This document shows positions 8,314 to 16,891 of a DNA stretch of 64,000 bases, in pieces. A program made the translations under genes and the position numbers. Position 1 is the stretch's first letter. The number at the start of each line of letters is the position of its first letter. Origin of the DNA: an uncultured Bacillota bacterium (lineage in GTDB: Bacteria; Bacillota_I; Bacilli_A; RFN20; CAG-826); NCBI GenBank assembly GCA_949299565.1, contig OX437086.1, positions 414,919 to 478,918 on the forward strand, read 5' to 3'. Below the pieces are notes generated by a model. That model worked only from the letters and a program-made list of their open reading frames with translations. It was not told where the DNA came from and ran no database searches.

Positions 8314-8341
8314 TTGTCAAAGCAAAAAAGTAAATTAAACT
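8314..8341 (+). promoter_or_regulatory. Promoter of the HAD hydrolase operon
   Basis: TTGTCA (8314-8319), a 16-base spacer and TAAACT (8336-8341) end 7 bases before ATG 8349. This is the clearest -35/-10 pair among the leaderless-type promoters. Confidence 0.6.
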
Positions 8342-8348
8342 ACTGAAG

Positions 8349-9269
8349 ATGGGCACGAACAAAATCATTGCAACTGATTTAGATGGCACTCTCTTCTATC
8401 CAAAGAAAAGAGTAAAGATGATTTCAAACGAAAGCGATGAGTTTATTCAGCGCTTTATGGATGATGGCGGACGCTTACTTCTCGTGAGTGGTCGAAATCG
8501 CTTTTTTGCTGAGAAGGTTGCTGAACGTTTAAATCGTCCTGTCGACATTGTCGGGTGCAATGGCGCCTTTGTCATTTCTGACGGAAAATTGATTAAAGAA
8601 AATTTCTTTGATGTAGAGGAACTTTCTCGTCTTTTGAAGGAAGCGCCGCGCGATTTTGATATTCCTCTCATTATTTTGTTTACTAAAGACCGGAATATGG
8701 TAATTCCTCGGACTCAAGTTTCGCGGAGCACAGGCCTTATGTACAACGTCTATGAATTTTTTCAAGGCACGTACAAGGAGGCTGTCATTAGAAGCGACAA
8801 AGCGTATTTTGATGAGATAGCCAAAGGACAAACTTATAAAGTTCTTTTCCTTTTCGGCATTGCAGGCAAGGCAAAGAAATCATCTTTCGCGGCAGCTAAG
8901 CTTTTGGAGCTAAGTTATCCGCATATGGAATTCGCGTGGGTCAATCAAGGCTTGGAGGTCACCCCAAAGGGGTGTTCTAAGGATTTAGGGATTTCCTTTT
9001 ATCTTGAATATAACCGCTTCTCTCGCGATAATGTTATGGTTGTCGGCGATAGTGGTAATGATATTCCGATGTTTGAGGCCTTCTATGAGCATAGCTTCTG
9101 CATGGAACATTCACCTATAGAAGTAAGAGAGCACGCCCGGCATGTAATTCGTCGATTTGCTGATTTGGAGCGTTATGTCTACCCATCGGTGGAGACTGAG
9201 AGAACTCCGCGTAAGAAAAAAGCAAAAGCGAAAAAGGAGAAAAAGAAGCAAGATGAATCAAGTGAGTGA
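8349..9269 (+). CDS. Cof-type HAD phosphatase with Lys-rich tail
   Basis: A 306-residue HAD hydrolase of the Cof/IIB class. Motif I is ATDLDGTLF (residues 8-16), motif II LLVSGR (near 46), the cap follows, and GDSGNDIPMFEA (near 233) is the metal-binding motif IV. Such enzymes dephosphorylate sugar phosphates, nucleotides or cofactors in the cytosol, and the substrate cannot be read from sequence. The C-terminal 25 residues are an unusual Lys/Glu-rich tail beyond the normal fold end. The DNA for this tail also carries the ribosome-binding site and first codons of the next gene, which overlaps by 17 bases. Confidence 0.9.
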   Translation: MGTNKIIATDLDGTLFYPKKRVKMISNESDEFIQRFMDDGGRLLLVSGRNRFFAEKVAERLNRPVDIVGCNGAFVISDGKLIKENFFDVEELSRLLKEAPRDFDIPLIILFTKDRNMVIPRTQVSRSTGLMYNVYEFFQGTYKEAVIRSDKAYFDEIAKGQTYKVLFLFGIAGKAKKSSFAAAKLLELSYPHMEFAWVNQGLEVTPKGCSKDLGISFYLEYNRFSRDNVMVVGDSGNDIPMFEAFYEHSFCMEHSPIEVREHARHVIRRFADLERYVYPSVETERTPRKKKAKAKKEKKKQDESSE

Positions 9270-10179
9270 AGTTGTAACAACCTTAATTCACTATAAGGTC
9301 GCGGTTCGGGATACGCTTGAGTACACCCTGAAGAAGGACACGTATGATGCGCGTGCATACAAAGAGAAGAAGCGCAGCATTCTCATTGAACTAGAACAAA
9401 AAACACCGCTTAAAAGCATCATTGATAATTCCGGAGAGAACGGCAAACGATTAGAGGAAACGATTCGCAATTTTTATAACGACGTTTATGGTGACGAGAG
9501 CAGCATTTTGAAATTGGCTGACGATGGTTTGCGGGTCGATCACGCGCAGCATGAAGTCATTTTCAAAAACGTGATTCCGATTCATGAAAATGTTGAAGCG
9601 ATGATTAGAGGCATCATCGCTGACGCGAAAAAGAAAAATATCGATGTTTCGATCGTCGAGCGTGTAGATAAAGACGAAGAACGTTTATATCGCGCTGTCG
9701 CCTTCTTAACTTTAACTAATGATTTGATTAAATTGTTTGGTGACTATAACCAAGCCCGCCGCGAGGCTAAAGGCGAAGAATCCGCTGCTTCGCGTTTTAT
9801 TGGCAACGACATTGCAAATCTCATTAAACACGTGATGACAATTAGGGCCAATTCACATTTAACCGATGAACGTTACATGGGTGTTCAAGACAAAGTGGTC
9901 CGCCTTTGCGAATATATGACCGGTCGTCGCGATTTGCCGAGTGGTGAAGGTTTCCAACAAGTCATCAAAGAAACGCAGGACGCCGTCAGTGGATATCTTC
10001 GTGAAGTGGAACCAGCCTTCCGCGCTTCATATGTTCCTCTTTTGAATGAATTGATCGCTCAGGCTAAGGCTAATAACAATAAGATTGCTCCGACTGAGGG
10101 AAGCGCCCCGGCCGCACCAAAAGAAGTAGATGGCGAACCAGTTGAATTAGATCCGAAAACTGGGCTTCCGAGAGCCTAA
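9253..10179 (+). CDS. Unknown helical cytosolic protein
   Basis: A 308-residue, highly charged and predominantly helical protein without signal peptide or membrane helix; the last 35 residues are an Ala/Pro/Glu-rich disordered tail. I do not recognise a family. ATG 9253, with AGGAGA upstream, is chosen over the longer frame from TTG 9157, whose extra residues are only the out-of-frame image of the HAD tail. It overlaps the HAD gene and is followed 20 bases later by a small membrane protein, so the three form one operon ending at the terminator near 10630. Confidence 0.7.
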   Translation: MNQVSEVVTTLIHYKVAVRDTLEYTLKKDTYDARAYKEKKRSILIELEQKTPLKSIIDNSGENGKRLEETIRNFYNDVYGDESSILKLADDGLRVDHAQHEVIFKNVIPIHENVEAMIRGIIADAKKKNIDVSIVERVDKDEERLYRAVAFLTLTNDLIKLFGDYNQARREAKGEESAASRFIGNDIANLIKHVMTIRANSHLTDERYMGVQDKVVRLCEYMTGRRDLPSGEGFQQVIKETQDAVSGYLREVEPAFRASYVPLLNELIAQAKANNNKIAPTEGSAPAAPKEVDGEPVELDPKTGLPRA

Positions 10180-10199
10180 AATAATTGAAGGTTAAAAAG

Positions 10200-10598
10200 A
10201 TGAAAAACACTTCTAAGAAAACAAGAAAATTGAGTCGTGGTGAAATCTTTTGGACTGTCGTCACCTCACTTATCGGTTTCGCTGGTGTCTTTTTGGCAGT
10301 CTTAGGCATTGTCGGTGATTATCTACCAGTTCTTTTAAGTGAAAACTGGATCCAGCTCAGCGAAAATGCGATGAGTTCGGTAATTGGACTTGACTACCGT
10401 TACCTTGGTGTCATCTTGGTGATTGTTGCCGCCCTCATTGCTGTTATCTTCCTTAATCATTATGCGAAGAAGAGCGATGCTGAGGCCGAGCGTGCGCTTC
10501 GGAGAGCCCAGCGGATGCAGATTGTTTCCGAAAGCGATAGTGCGACTCCTGAAGTGATTGATGCTGAGGCAAAGCCCGTCGATTCTAAGCAAAATTAG
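10200..10598 (+). CDS. Small two-helix membrane protein, unknown
   Basis: A 132-residue protein with a basic N-terminus (residues 1-16), a first membrane segment near 18-45, a second near 70-92 (VILVIVAALIAVIFL), and a charged C-terminal tail rich in Ala, Glu and Arg. No family recognised. ATG 10200 is the likely start; the TTG at 10185 merely extends the frame. It closes the HAD/unknown operon and is followed by a strong terminator. It may partner the preceding soluble protein at the membrane, which is inference from order only. Confidence 0.65.
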   Translation: MKNTSKKTRKLSRGEIFWTVVTSLIGFAGVFLAVLGIVGDYLPVLLSENWIQLSENAMSSVIGLDYRYLGVILVIVAALIAVIFLNHYAKKSDAEAERALRRAQRMQIVSESDSATPEVIDAEAKPVDSKQN

Positions 10599-10613
10599 AA
10601 CTTAATAAAAATG

Positions 10614-10641
10614 AGAAAGCCGCGATTGCGGCTTTTTTCTT
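10614..10641 (+). terminator. Terminator of the HAD operon
   Basis: Stem AAAGCCGC (10616-10623) pairs with GCGGCTTT (10628-10635) around a GATT loop, followed by T-rich sequence. Confidence 0.9.
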
Positions 10642-10710
10642 TATCAATGTTTTACATTTATCAAATAAAAAATTAGTATTTAATAGAGTTTATTGGCAAA
10701 GTGGTGATGT

Positions 10711-11910
10711 ATGAGAATTACTATTGTTGGCGCAGGTCATGTTGGCTTTTCCTTAGGGGTGCTTTTAGCAAGGAATAATCAAGTCATAATTAAGGAAATA
10801 GATAAATCTAAGGTAGATATTATCAATCAAGGCAAGGCGCCTTTTTTTGATCGAGAGATAGAAGAATATCTTTCTTCTAATAATGTAAAAATAACTGCGA
10901 CGACCTCTAGCGAATTGGCCTTTAAAAATTCAGATTTATGCCTAATTGCTGTTCCGACAGATTATTCTGACGCGTTAGGGCATTTTGATACTAGCAAAAT
11001 CGAGAGCGTATTAGATGAAATATATTCTTTAAACCAAGATTTAAAAATAGTAATAAAATCGACGATTCCTGTCGGATATACGGATGAAATTTGCAAAAAA
11101 TATCCCAAACTTGCGGTGATTTTTTCTCCTGAATTTTTGCGTGAAGGTCATTCTATTGAAGATAATTTAAAGCCGGATCGTATTGTGATTGGCTTTAATG
11201 CTGAGAGTAAACTACTTTTAGAGACAGCTGATACTTATGAAAAGTTAATGCTATCCTTAGCAGCAAAACAAAATGTCCCGGTAGTGAAGACAAGCCCATC
11301 AAACGCTGAAGCAATCAAATTATTTTCTAACGCTTTTTTAGCAATGCGTGTTTCCTTTTTCAATGAATTAGACACATATTCAATGTTTAAGAAACTTGAT
11401 ACTAGAGCAATTATTAAAGGTGTCTGTTTAGATAAAAGGATTGGGGATTATTACAACAATCCTTCTTTTGGATATGGCGGTTATTGTTTGCCTAAAGATA
11501 CTAAGCAGTTAGCCAATCAATTTTCCGATGTTCCCCAAAAATTAATATCAGCGATTGTTGATTCAAATGAAAATCGAAAAAATATTATCTTACGCGAAAT
11601 TTTAAAATGTTCTGATGAAAAAAACGCCAAAACAATAGGCATATATCGCCTCGTTGCAAAAAGAGATTCATGCAATTTTGCTGCATCTCCCATCTTTTTC
11701 ATTTTAAAAGGGCTAGTTTCAAATCATAAGAACATCATAATTTATGAGCCATTAGTTGATAGCGAACTTTTATTTGGCTGTCGCAATGTAAGATATTTTG
11801 AGGATTTTATTAAACTTTCGGATCTGATTATTGCTAATCGAGTAGATGAAAGAATTGAAATTTGCAGGGATAAAGTTTTAACAAGAGACGTTCTTATTAG
11901 TTCTCATTAG
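10711..11910 (+). CDS. ugd: UDP-glucose 6-dehydrogenase
   Basis: A 399-residue member of the UDP-glucose/GDP-mannose dehydrogenase family. The N-terminal Rossmann motif is VGAGHVGFSLG (residues 5-15), FSPEFLREG (near 144) belongs to the active site, and the catalytic cysteine sits in GYGGYCLPKDT (near 259). It oxidises UDP-glucose to UDP-glucuronate with NAD+, giving an acidic precursor for capsule. The C-terminal domain is short but has the expected fold elements. It is the first gene of the polysaccharide locus and is separated by 125 bases from the next one. Confidence 0.92.
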   Translation: MRITIVGAGHVGFSLGVLLARNNQVIIKEIDKSKVDIINQGKAPFFDREIEEYLSSNNVKITATTSSELAFKNSDLCLIAVPTDYSDALGHFDTSKIESVLDEIYSLNQDLKIVIKSTIPVGYTDEICKKYPKLAVIFSPEFLREGHSIEDNLKPDRIVIGFNAESKLLLETADTYEKLMLSLAAKQNVPVVKTSPSNAEAIKLFSNAFLAMRVSFFNELDTYSMFKKLDTRAIIKGVCLDKRIGDYYNNPSFGYGGYCLPKDTKQLANQFSDVPQKLISAIVDSNENRKNIILREILKCSDEKNAKTIGIYRLVAKRDSCNFAASPIFFILKGLVSNHKNIIIYEPLVDSELLFGCRNVRYFEDFIKLSDLIIANRVDERIEICRDKVLTRDVLISSH

Positions 11911-12035
11911 AGTGCTTTAATAAGCAGCCAATTCAATCCATTGGCAAAGTTTTAATTTATTTTCCGTCATTTTGTGACTTTTATTGCTATTTTCGAGTTG
12001 TTCATCCTATTATTATTTAACTTGGGAAAAGCCTT

Positions 12036-13361
12036 ATGCACATTAAAAGCCTCTATTTAAAAATAGTAGAATCGCTTAAGAGAAATACTAGGTTTAAGAA
12101 AGTTTCCCTTATTTTTGCTTTTTTTGTTATGACTTTTTCATTGATTGGATCATATTGCTTTTTTTCTTTTTCAACTACTTCAATATATGAAAACATGTCG
12201 TCAGCCTTATTAGCGGAAAAAAATGAAAATGGCGGTAATTATGTCTATGGTGAAGTGACGTCGAATAATTCGAATGATACGTTTAGGACTTTTATTGAGG
12301 TCGCGGATGATAATGCGGGTAATCAAATTCACGCGGATTCTTTGCGCTTTATGTATATAGAAAAAACTGATTCCTATGCACCAATTACTTTCAACTATGA
12401 TGATGGCGAGGGTAGTGAAATTTCTTTTAATCTCTTCGAATTTACGACATGGAGATTTCAAAGATACCACGGACCATTTGAGACAATCGATGGTACCCCG
12501 ATTACAAATATTGAGAGCAATAATGAATTATATCTGACTTATGATGCTGCTCTCAAATTGGCTGATGGCGATGAGAGTAACTTAAGTAGTTTAGTAGGAA
12601 CAACCATTCCTGTTCGTCTTAATTATGGTCATTTTGATTTTGATTATGACTTTATAAACATGAATATTGCTGGAGTGATAAGCAAAGAATCACTGAGCGA
12701 TTTCTATTCTAACAATTTGTTATCAACTGAATTTGCGATTACTTCCTACAATTACAGTAGAACCTTTGCAAATATGCGGTATTGTTTCATGATTTACGGC
12801 GGTCTTGATTCAATTCAGCGCAACATAAAGTGGACGGAAGATGGCGTGAAATTTATGAATCAGTTAAATAACGGTTACACTTATACTCTTTTTTATTTCA
12901 ATCATTCGCACGACGGATTTTACGTCGGATCTTTAGAGGATATACATTCAAGAATTTTAGATTATAACTCCTCCAATTATAAATACTTATTCATGGCGAT
13001 TGCGATTGTTATGATGATTGTGCTCTTTGTTTCAGAGGTTTTTGTTCTCTTTCTCTGCAAAAATCTTTCAAGCATATATTTTATTGTTTTTGCATGGTCC
13101 ATGAGCGTGTTTGTTATAAGCTATTTATCTCTTTCTTCACTTTCGCCAATACCTTTTATTGCAGGCTCAACGATGATGCTGTCCGGGCAATTAGCTACTG
13201 TTATTATGTTTGTAGCTTTGCCTATTTTGCTATTGGCGATTAGACTTGTTTTCGGCAAAGGCGACGATATGAATCTTTGGCCGCATCGATTGAAAAACTA
13301 TTTGAACAGGAAATGCAAAAGCAAGCAGTTTTCCGTTGTTGAAAGAGAGGTCAAGATTTAA
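12036..13361 (+). CDS. FtsX-shaped membrane protein in the polysaccharide locus, unknown
   Basis: A 441-residue protein with one N-terminal membrane helix (about 24-44), a large extracytoplasmic domain (about 45-315), three C-terminal helices (about 318-340, 345-367 and 385-410) and a basic cytosolic tail. One-plus-three topology and a MacB-like core, with LVGTTIPV and an INMNIAGVIS strand, recall FtsX/MacB permeases. No ATPase partner is encoded nearby and overall similarity is weak, so a transporter role is not assured. It could equally be a locus-specific membrane or ligase factor. It is AT-rich, like the rest of the locus, and is followed after 2 bases by the polymerase. Confidence 0.5.
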   Translation: MHIKSLYLKIVESLKRNTRFKKVSLIFAFFVMTFSLIGSYCFFSFSTTSIYENMSSALLAEKNENGGNYVYGEVTSNNSNDTFRTFIEVADDNAGNQIHADSLRFMYIEKTDSYAPITFNYDDGEGSEISFNLFEFTTWRFQRYHGPFETIDGTPITNIESNNELYLTYDAALKLADGDESNLSSLVGTTIPVRLNYGHFDFDYDFINMNIAGVISKESLSDFYSNNLLSTEFAITSYNYSRTFANMRYCFMIYGGLDSIQRNIKWTEDGVKFMNQLNNGYTYTLFYFNHSHDGFYVGSLEDIHSRILDYNSSNYKYLFMAIAIVMMIVLFVSEVFVLFLCKNLSSIYFIVFAWSMSVFVISYLSLSSLSPIPFIAGSTMMLSGQLATVIMFVALPILLLAIRLVFGKGDDMNLWPHRLKNYLNRKCKSKQFSVVEREVKI

Positions 13362-13363
13362 CA

Positions 13364-14518
13364 ATGGTCATGTATGTTGTTTATTTTGTTCTTCTCTTAG
13401 CTAGCGGAATTGTTCCGAGTTTTACGTTTCGTAAGCATCCCAAACTGCAAAAACTTGTTGCAACAATTCTTCCAACTTTGGTTATTTTTATATTCTCGGC
13501 TTTTAAAAGTATAAACGTTGGGATTGATACAGCCGCATATTACCAATACTACAACGATACATTGGTGAACGGAGCTGATGCGAGCCAAATTTTTACACAG
13601 TTTGAGTTCGGCTTCGCGTTTATCATGAATGTTTTTGCCTCATTAGGTCTCAATTATTACTTTTTTTCTGCTTTTGTATATTTGGTTATATACGTACCGT
13701 TAGCAATTGTAATTTATAAAACATCTGAAATGCCATCTATAGCATTGATTTTTTATTCTTGCATAGGGCTGTTCACATTTAACTTGTCAGGATTACGGCA
13801 AGGAATGGCTATTTCACTATGTTTGCTTGCTATATATTTGATGACACGTAAAAATGTATTATCCATGCTTTGTTCGCTTGCTCTAATTTTTGTCGCTTTT
13901 ACCTTTCATAATAGCGCGCTTGTTTCTTTGGTGGGCTATCCGTTGCTTTTGTTTAAAAACTACAAGGGGTGGTTTAAATATACAATAGTATTACTGCTAT
14001 CATTTTTCATTTTAGTTCCAGCTATATTTCAAGGCATTTATTTTCTTTTTAATTTCAATGTTTATGGAGCGATTTTTAGAGAAGATGTCGGAGAAATTTT
14101 CTTTCTATATTTGCTTCTTTATATAATTTGCTTTCTTTTGTTCAGCGGGTTACTAAAAAGACCAAATAAGTTAAGAACAATAACTGATAAATACGAAAGC
14201 CCATTCAGTAAATTTTCAAATATTTTTTATAAAGCTGGTATCAATGATGACTCGCACAATGCATTTTATCTAATGATTTTCTCTTTCGCGGCTTTTTTTG
14301 AGTCTCTATCGAGAATTTCCTACTCAAACAATCGGCTTGCACTTTTTTTCTTGCCTTTCGCAGCAATTCTTATTCCGAATTCACTTCTAAAGATTAAAAG
14401 CAGTGTCATTCGAACACTTTCATTTATCTTGCTGATAGGTGCGATGGTATTTTTCTTTTGGTATACTATACTTAGGACGAACTATTTACAGACAGTTCCG
14501 TTTGAATTCTTCTTTTAA
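13364..14518 (+). CDS. EpsG/Wzy-like polysaccharide polymerase
   Basis: A 384-residue polytopic membrane protein with about ten to twelve hydrophobic segments. It has the EpsG-family N-terminal region containing VGIDTAAYYQYYND (near residue 50), the GLRQGMAISLCLLA segment near 145 and FHNSALVSL near 180, as in EpsG and related Wzy polymerases. These enzymes join repeat units on the outer face of the membrane. It sits between the FtsX-shaped gene and glycosyltransferases, the expected position in a Wzx/Wzy-type locus. Start ATG 13364 follows the previous stop by 2 bases; ATG 13370 is an alternative. Confidence 0.85.
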   Translation: MVMYVVYFVLLLASGIVPSFTFRKHPKLQKLVATILPTLVIFIFSAFKSINVGIDTAAYYQYYNDTLVNGADASQIFTQFEFGFAFIMNVFASLGLNYYFFSAFVYLVIYVPLAIVIYKTSEMPSIALIFYSCIGLFTFNLSGLRQGMAISLCLLAIYLMTRKNVLSMLCSLALIFVAFTFHNSALVSLVGYPLLLFKNYKGWFKYTIVLLLSFFILVPAIFQGIYFLFNFNVYGAIFREDVGEIFFLYLLLYIICFLLFSGLLKRPNKLRTITDKYESPFSKFSNIFYKAGINDDSHNAFYLMIFSFAAFFESLSRISYSNNRLALFFLPFAAILIPNSLLKIKSSVIRTLSFILLIGAMVFFFWYTILRTNYLQTVPFEFFF

Positions 14519-14526
14519 GTTTGAAT

Positions 14527-15789
14527 ATGAAAAAAATATTGATTATTTGCGCAATACCGCTTTCAAATTCTTCTTCCACACGTGCTTTATCTTCTTATTT
14601 CGGGAAGTTTAACCGCGATAATTTAGCTCAATTATATTCAAGCCAAAACAATCCAAATGAAATGTTATGTTCATCTTATTTTCAAATTACAGACGCAGGA
14701 TTATTAAAATCTGTTCTCGGAAAAAAATATTCAGGAAGAGTAATTGAAAAGGTTGAAGAAGATAAATTTGATCATAAAGAAAAAAAGAATTCAAAATTGC
14801 TGACTTGGCTCTACAAAATCGGAAAGAAAGAGTGGCCATCAGTTCAATTGTTACGAAAACTTTTATGGTCCAAAAAACGATGGGATACAAGCGAGTTAGA
14901 AAATTGGATTAAAAATTTTAATCCCGACGAGGTTTTCGTTCACAATTCTAATGCTTTATTTATAGGCAAAACAGCTATCGATATTTCGAATAAATATAAT
15001 CTTCCCTATTCTTTGGAAATTGCTGACGATTATTATTTCAACTCCCATTTTTCTATATCGCCATTTTATTTTCTATATCGCCATTTATATAAAAAGCAAT
15101 TCAAAAAATTAATCAAGAATGCAAAAAATGTCTTCTATATTTCTGATGCCATGAAAAACAAGTATGACAAATTTTTTGATGTTAATGGCATTGTTGTTAG
15201 GGCTGCAGCTCAAATTTCGCTGCCAATTAAAAATCTTGAAGAGCCATATAAAATTTCATATTTTGGAAATATAGGTTTAAAGAGGTATAAAACGCTTATT
15301 AGACTGGACAATTTCTTTTCTAAAAATATGCCTAATGTATTTATTGATGTTTATTGTCCAATAATAGGCGGCAATAGCAATCTCAAGAAAATTAAAAGGT
15401 GCAAAAACATCAACATTATGGGATGCGTTCCGTATAAAAAAATGATAGAAAAAATTGAGAACACCGATTTTTTGCTTTTTATTGAATCATTTAACCGAAA
15501 AATTCAGAAGGATATTAGGTTCTCGCTCTCTACGAAGATTGGCGATTATCTAAATAGCGGGAGGCCGGTAATCGCTATCGGCCCAAAAGGGAGCGGCAGT
15601 ATTGATTATTTGCTATCTCAAAGCAGTGCTTTTGTTATTTCTAATTTACAAAATATCGGTGACATTTGTCATTTTTTAAGCAAGAAAGACCATATAGTTG
15701 AACTTGAAAACAACAAAAAAGTGGCTGAGCGAGATTTCAACATTTGGAAAAATCAAGAACTCCTATATACTATTTTAAATGATGAGTGA
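14527..15789 (+). CDS. GT4-like glycosyltransferase
   Basis: A 420-residue protein with the two-domain look of GT-B glycosyltransferases: an N-terminal donor-independent domain beginning MKKILIICAIPLS and a C-terminal half with KISYFGNIGLKRY (near 245). A sugar-nucleotide-binding end region holds FSLSTKIGDYLNSGRPVIAIGPKGSG (cited here as positions 340-366 with key Lys, Gly and Pro). It lacks a signal peptide and should act at the inner membrane face. The donor and acceptor cannot be told. ATG 14527 is favoured over TTG 14521. It overlaps the next glycosyltransferase by 11 bases, indicating coupling. Confidence 0.8.
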   Translation: MKKILIICAIPLSNSSSTRALSSYFGKFNRDNLAQLYSSQNNPNEMLCSSYFQITDAGLLKSVLGKKYSGRVIEKVEEDKFDHKEKKNSKLLTWLYKIGKKEWPSVQLLRKLLWSKKRWDTSELENWIKNFNPDEVFVHNSNALFIGKTAIDISNKYNLPYSLEIADDYYFNSHFSISPFYFLYRHLYKKQFKKLIKNAKNVFYISDAMKNKYDKFFDVNGIVVRAAAQISLPIKNLEEPYKISYFGNIGLKRYKTLIRLDNFFSKNMPNVFIDVYCPIIGGNSNLKKIKRCKNINIMGCVPYKKMIEKIENTDFLLFIESFNRKIQKDIRFSLSTKIGDYLNSGRPVIAIGPKGSGSIDYLLSQSSAFVISNLQNIGDICHFLSKKDHIVELENNKKVAERDFNIWKNQELLYTILNDE

Positions 15790-16771
15790 CGCTAATAATT
15801 TTTCAAGGCCATTGCTGAGCATAATAGTTGCGCTTTACAACACTATAGATTATTTGGATCGCTTTTTTCTTTCCTTGAGTTCTTCTGATTTTGATGACTA
15901 TGAGATGGTCATCGTTGATGATCAATCAACAGACGGCTCTTATGAACGCGCCATGCTTGAAGCATCTCAAAATAATCGTATTAAGGTTATCAGAGCATCA
16001 GAAAAACTGTTGCCTGATCGGGCAAGAGATTTGGCATATAAAAACGCAAGCGGCAAATATGTTATTTATCTAGATTCTGACGATGAGTTTTCTAGTGATT
16101 ATTTATCTTCGATGGTTGCTTTTGCTGAGCAAAATAATCTAGATATGGTTGTTTCTACTTGTCAAAGAATCGATGAAAAAAACTGCAGAGTAGGAAAGCC
16201 AGAATTTTTGTCTAAAAAAAGTATGCCTTTAGTTGCTGGAAGCAAAAGAAAAGTTTTGTTGCGCGGGCGTTATGGCGGATGGAACAGGATGGCGAAAAAG
16301 GAATATTTAGATTCGCTGGGATATACATATCTTCAGGCTGAGTTGCCTCTTTTTATAATGCAATTTTATAAGAAAACCCGCGTTGGCTATGTGAATCGTG
16401 GTCTCTATTTTTATAGAATTCGAAAGGCGAGCGTCTCATCTAAAGGTGTGCCATCTCGAATGATAAATTATAATGCACTAGAGCCGCTCGATTGGTTTCT
16501 AAAAGAAACAATTGATAAGCCGTGTTTAAATCGTCTAGAAGTATATTTATATAGGATGATCCTTCCGTATATTTTGTATAAAAAAGCTGCTTTGCCAGAC
16601 TATAATTTTAAAAAAGATATTAAATACGTAGCCAAAACACTTAAATATAACTTTTTTAAAGGAATTTTAAACTGGCCTTTTTATTCGAAAAGAGATCGCT
16701 TTATCTTGTTGACGTTTATTTTTCATTGGTATTGGCCGGCATTTTATTTCATTAAAAGATATAAGAGTTGA
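15779..16771 (+). CDS. GT2 family glycosyltransferase
   Basis: A 330-residue GT-A family 2 enzyme. SIIVALYNTIDYLDRFF (14-30), the nucleotide-binding VIVDDQSTDGS (near 43) and the metal-binding YLDSDDEF (near 95, DxD type) are all present. The C-terminal part is basic and hydrophobic, consistent with membrane attachment. It transfers a sugar from a nucleotide donor to the growing lipid-linked repeat unit; specificity is unknown. It overlaps the upstream glycosyltransferase and is followed by 120 bases containing a hairpin before the flippase. Confidence 0.9.
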   Translation: MMSDANNFSRPLLSIIVALYNTIDYLDRFFLSLSSSDFDDYEMVIVDDQSTDGSYERAMLEASQNNRIKVIRASEKLLPDRARDLAYKNASGKYVIYLDSDDEFSSDYLSSMVAFAEQNNLDMVVSTCQRIDEKNCRVGKPEFLSKKSMPLVAGSKRKVLLRGRYGGWNRMAKKEYLDSLGYTYLQAELPLFIMQFYKKTRVGYVNRGLYFYRIRKASVSSKGVPSRMINYNALEPLDWFLKETIDKPCLNRLEVYLYRMILPYILYKKAALPDYNFKKDIKYVAKTLKYNFFKGILNWPFYSKRDRFILLTFIFHWYWPAFYFIKRYKS

Positions 16772-16867
16772 ACTATTTTTGCTTCGGGAACGGCATTTAA
16801 AAAGCATTAGCGCAGAGAGCTAGTTTTATGCGCTTGTTGTGTTTTAGCTGTGGTGATATAACATTCT

Positions 16868-16890
16868 AAGTGCTTGGAGCACTTTTTATC
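16868..16890 (+). promoter_or_regulatory. Terminator-like hairpin holding the flippase ribosome-binding site
   Basis: AAGTGCT (16868-16874) and AGCACTT (16878-16884) pair around TGG, followed by a T-run to 16887. The only Shine-Dalgarno-like GGAG of the next gene lies across the loop and 3' arm, 5 bases from ATG 16892. It may act as an attenuator or as translational control. Confidence 0.5.
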
Positions 16891-16891
16891 A

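Noticed and set aside
9157-9252. N-terminal extension of the unknown 308-residue protein
   Set aside because: The residues are only the shifted reading of the HAD Lys-rich tail; ATG 9253 has a ribosome site.
10693-11950. TTGGCAAAGT occurring at 10693, 11941 and 55852 as a regulon motif
   Set aside because: Three copies of a 10-mer in different contexts and without symmetry are too little; a genome-wide count would be needed.
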